8,708 nucleotides of DNA from the NCBI GenBank assembly GCA_937862845.1, contig CALMCK010000083.1, positions 1 through 8,708 on the forward strand, written 5' to 3'. The notes under the pieces were generated by a model. The model ran no database searches. It saw only the letters and a program-made list of their open reading frames with translations, and was not told the DNA's origin. The DNA is from an uncultured Burkholderiaceae bacterium (GTDB taxonomy: Bacteria > Pseudomonadota > Gammaproteobacteria > Burkholderiales > Burkholderiaceae). Every line of letters begins with the position of its first letter. Positions within the stretch are counted from its first letter, which is position 1. The position numbers were made by a program, and so were the translations under genes. This document shows positions 6,151 to 8,708 of the stretch, one piece after another.

Positions 6151-6169
6151 ACTTTTATAGAACACACCA

Positions 6170-8635
6170 ATGAGCACAGAAAACAACATCGAAAACGAAA
6201 ACGCAACCAAATCATCGGCCAAAACCAAAAAAACCACCAAGCCCCAAGGGCCAAAGTGGTGGCGCGTCCTCAAAGGCTTGTTTTTCACGGGCGTGATGAC
6301 AGGCATCATTGGCGCATTCGCGCTCGCCATTTATGTGGCGATGGTGTGGCCCAGCTTGCCGTCAATTGAATCGCTGAAAGACTACAAACCACGCATGGCC
6401 ATGCAGGTGTTCACCGAAGATGGTCAACTCATCGGCGAATTTGGCGAAGAGCGTCGCAAGATGATTGAAATTAAAGACGTGCCCGATCATGTTAAATGGG
6501 CGATTCTCTCGATTGAAGACGCGCGATTTTATGAGCACGGCGGCATCGACTATAAAGGTCTGGCGCGTGCGATGTTGAACAACGTCACCAATCCAAACGA
6601 GCCCCAAGGTGCGTCCACCATCACACAACAGTTGGCGAAAAATTTCTTTTTGAGCAGTGAGCGCACATTCAATCGCAAATTTTACGAAGCGCTGATGGCG
6701 AAAAAAATTGAAGCCAGTTTAACCAAAGACGAGATTCTCGAGCGCTACATCAACCACATTTATTTGGGTGAGCGCGCTTATGGTTTTCCAGCGGCATCCG
6801 AAATTTATTTTGGCAAGCCACTTAAAGACGTGAGCATTGCCGAAGCTGCCATGCTCGCCGCATTGCCGCAAGCACCAGGACGCAACAACCCGATTCGCAA
6901 CCGCGCCAATGCTGACAGCCGTCAAAAGTACATTTTGGAACGCATGCTCGAGTTGGGCAAAATCACCCAAGCGCAATACGACCAAGCCAAGGCCGAGGTG
7001 GTCGCCATCGTCGACACACGCGGATTGGCCACCACCAATAAATACGGCACACACGCCGAGTACGTCGCCGAAATGGCGCGTGCGCTCATGTACGACCGCT
7101 ATAAAGAAGCTGCTTACACAGAAGGCTTGAAAGTCTACACCACCATCAATTCAAAAGAGCAGGACGCCGCCTACCAAGGTGTGCGCACCGCTGTGATTAA
7201 CTACGACACCAAATACGGTTATCGCGGACCCGAGGCGCAGTATGACCTGCCCGCCTCAGATGCCGATCGTCTCACCGAGTTGGATAAGATTTTCAACGAC
7301 CCTTTGCACGACGACTTTGGTAACCTGCGTGCCGCAGTGGTGCTCGGTGTTTCTGCAAGCAGCGTGTCGGCAGTGTTGGCCGACGGTGCAGAGGTCGAAA
7401 TCACAGGCTCAGGTTTGGCGTTTGCCCGTAAATCGATAGGCGGCGGTAAAAACCCAATCAAAGTTGGCTCTGTTGTTCGTGTTGTCGAAAGTGACGACGG
7501 CAATTTGCGCATCACTCAAGTGCCAGCTGTCCAAGCGTCATTCGTATCCATGTCATCGACAGACGGTGCGATTCGCGCATTGGTCGGCGGTTTTGATTTC
7601 AATCAAAGCAAATTCAATCGCGTGACCGACGGCTATCGTCAGCCAGGCTCAGGTATTAAACCATTCGTCTACTCAGCGGCCATGGAAAAAAATGGTTTGA
7701 ACACCGGCTCGATTGTTGATGATACGCCATTGCAAATTGGCGGCTGGCGTCCACAAAACTCCGACGGACGCTTCCTCGGCCCGATTCCACTCTCGACCGC
7801 ACTGGCTGGTTCGCGCAACATGGTGTCAATTCGACTCCTGCAAAGCATCGGCAATGATTATTTCCGTCAATACGCCTCGCGCTTTGGCTTTGAACCCAAA
7901 CGCATTGACCAATATTTAACCGTCGCACTCGGCGCCATGGAAGCCACGCCGTGGCAAATGGCGGGTGCATACGGCGTGTTTGCCAACGGCGGCTACAAAG
8001 TCAATCCGTATATCATTAGCAAAGTGGTCGATCGCAATGGCGCCACGGTTTTGCAAGCGCAACCCAAAAAAGCCGGCGATCCAGCCAACCGCGTGATAAC
8101 CGAGAAAAATGCCGCCATGACCGATGCATTGATGCGCGGCGTGGTTCAGCACGGTACTGCACGTGCAGCCATGGCGCTCGGCCGCAATGATATCGCAGGT
8201 AAAACAGGGACGACCAATGATGCCAAAGACGCATGGTTCAATGGTTACCAGCCCAAGCTCGTTGGTATTGCGTGGATGGGTTTTGACCGTCCCAAAGGTC
8301 TGGGTTCGGGCGAATTTGGTGGCACCTTGGCTTTGCCGATTTGGATGAACTACATGCGTGTAGCACTAAAGGCCCAAAAAGTCGAAACGCGCAAAGACCC
8401 TGCCATTGACACACCTGTGACCGACGACACGACAGCGTTGACGCCCGTTGATCCAAACGCCGAGCCCGAAAAGCTCAACGTAGACGCCAGCGCCGTGCCG
8501 CCATCAAGCAACGAAGCGCGACAAGCCGCAGAAAAAGCCAATGCCAATGACGTACAAGAAGCGGCCAAGCCGCAGCCTGCCGCGCCCGCACCAGTTTTGC
8601 CCGCAGCGCCCGTGGTGCCAAAGCCAGCGCCGTAA
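6170..8635 (+). CDS. mrcA: Penicillin-binding protein 1A, bifunctional glycosyltransferase/transpeptidase
   Basis: Class A PBP that polymerises lipid II into glycan strands and cross-links the peptides in the periplasm; also called ponA. The 821-residue protein has a Lys-rich cytoplasmic N-terminus, a membrane anchor at about 36-60, and a GT51 domain at about 80-265. That domain has catalytic E116 in SIEDARFYEHGGID, QGASTITQQLAKNFF at 146-160, and second catalytic E173 in RKFYEALMAKKIE. An OB-like insert spans about 385-450. The transpeptidase domain (about 455-735) has nucleophile S494 with K497 in QPGSGIKPF, the SRN triad at 548-550, and KTGTT at 678-682. An acidic, then Pro/Ala-rich tail follows from about 740 to 821. 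All catalytic motifs are intact. There is no clear Shine-Dalgarno before the ATG. Divergent orientation to pilM is conserved in many proteobacteria. Confidence 0.97.
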   Translation: MSTENNIENENATKSSAKTKKTTKPQGPKWWRVLKGLFFTGVMTGIIGAFALAIYVAMVWPSLPSIESLKDYKPRMAMQVFTEDGQLIGEFGEERRKMIEIKDVPDHVKWAILSIEDARFYEHGGIDYKGLARAMLNNVTNPNEPQGASTITQQLAKNFFLSSERTFNRKFYEALMAKKIEASLTKDEILERYINHIYLGERAYGFPAASEIYFGKPLKDVSIAEAAMLAALPQAPGRNNPIRNRANADSRQKYILERMLELGKITQAQYDQAKAEVVAIVDTRGLATTNKYGTHAEYVAEMARALMYDRYKEAAYTEGLKVYTTINSKEQDAAYQGVRTAVINYDTKYGYRGPEAQYDLPASDADRLTELDKIFNDPLHDDFGNLRAAVVLGVSASSVSAVLADGAEVEITGSGLAFARKSIGGGKNPIKVGSVVRVVESDDGNLRITQVPAVQASFVSMSSTDGAIRALVGGFDFNQSKFNRVTDGYRQPGSGIKPFVYSAAMEKNGLNTGSIVDDTPLQIGGWRPQNSDGRFLGPIPLSTALAGSRNMVSIRLLQSIGNDYFRQYASRFGFEPKRIDQYLTVALGAMEATPWQMAGAYGVFANGGYKVNPYIISKVVDRNGATVLQAQPKKAGDPANRVITEKNAAMTDALMRGVVQHGTARAAMALGRNDIAGKTGTTNDAKDAWFNGYQPKLVGIAWMGFDRPKGLGSGEFGGTLALPIWMNYMRVALKAQKVETRKDPAIDTPVTDDTTALTPVDPNAEPEKLNVDASAVPPSSNEARQAAEKANANDVQEAAKPQPAAPAPVLPAAPVVPKPAP

Positions 8636-8650
8636 CCGCTCGCTCGATAG

Positions 8651-8686
8651 TGCAAAAAACCATGTGGCAACACATGGTTTTTTGCA
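8651..8686. terminator. Strong stem-loop terminator after mrcA, bidirectional
   Basis: TGCAAAAAACCATGTG (8651-8666) pairs perfectly with CACATGGTTTTTTGCA (8671-8686), closing a GCAA tetraloop of the stable GNRA type. The stem is 16 bp, starts 15 nt after the mrcA stop, and ends in a T6 tract on the plus strand. The opposite arm gives a T6 tract on the minus strand as well, so it could also stop a convergent gene entering from the right. The remaining bases to 8708 hold no identifiable gene. Confidence 0.9.
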
Positions 8687-8708
8687 TCTGCGCAGGGCGT
8701 TTCAAATG

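Noticed and set aside
5987..6169. A sigma-54 (RpoN) promoter for the pil operon
   Set aside because: No convincing TGGCAC-N5-TTGCA arrangement was found on either strand of the intergenic region.
5805..6254. A 149-codon minus-strand frame crossing the pilM/mrcA intergenic region
   Set aside because: It overlaps pilM in another frame and the antisense of mrcA, and its Trp/Phe/Cys-rich start comes from the Lys-rich mrcA N-terminus read backwards. No family resemblance.
8687..8708. AGGG followed 8 nt later by an ATG at the right window edge, a possible start of a plus-strand gene
   Set aside because: Only the start codon is visible, so no coding evidence exists; the bidirectional terminator equally suggests a convergent gene.
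1..8708. A mobile element, CRISPR array, defence system or other accessory module
   Set aside because: No transposase, integrase, repeat-spacer array, tRNA or toxin-like gene is seen. The gene order is conserved core synteny and the coding is continuous.

Overview
The window is a chromosomal housekeeping block of a betaproteobacterium, most likely in the order Burkholderiales. The evidence is gene order plus protein motifs: a type IV pilus assembly cluster pilM-pilN-pilO-pilP-pilQ, followed on the same strand by aroK, aroB and the start of a dGTPase-like gene (dgt), with a divergent class A penicillin-binding protein (PBP1A, mrcA/ponA) upstream of pilM. The ponA/pilMNOPQ/aroKB arrangement is known from beta- and gammaproteobacteria; dgt after aroB is, to my knowledge, a Burkholderiales arrangement. 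Genus cannot be fixed from this sequence. Base composition looks moderate and even, with no transposase, tRNA, rRNA, CRISPR array or phage gene.

Layout from left to right. Positions 1-55 hold the first 18 codons of dgt (minus strand). Positions 73-102 hold a strong GC-rich hairpin between aroB and dgt. Positions 110-5986 hold seven tightly packed minus-strand genes, transcribed right to left as pilM, pilN, pilO, pilP, pilQ, aroK, aroB. Five of the six junctions are 4-bp ATGA overlaps and the sixth (pilQ-aroK) is a 5-bp gap, so this is almost certainly one operon with translational coupling. Positions 5987-6169 are a divergent intergenic region with candidate back-to-back promoters and a small palindrome. 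Positions 6170-8635 hold mrcA on the plus strand, followed at 8651-8686 by a perfect 16-bp stem-loop terminator that could work in both directions. There is no gene-free stretch longer than 300 bases.

How the genes work together: PilM (cytoplasmic), PilN and PilO (inner membrane) and PilP (lipoprotein) form the alignment subcomplex that joins the inner-membrane pilus motor to the PilQ outer-membrane secretin. AroK and AroB act in the shikimate pathway, and PBP1A builds peptidoglycan. The combination is conserved synteny rather than a new pathway.

I do not see an undescribed system. The most unusual observation is that PilQ is very short (430 residues). Its STN/N0 domain runs almost directly into the secretin core, so both the AMIN domains and the N1 domain are missing. 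PilP appears longer than usual, and PilM has lost the recognisable ATP phosphate-binding signature. Together these suggest a remodelled pilus alignment complex. Other points worth checking are the non-ATG start of pilM, an A8 tract at the pilP start, the REP-like hairpin after aroB and the layout of the divergent promoter region.
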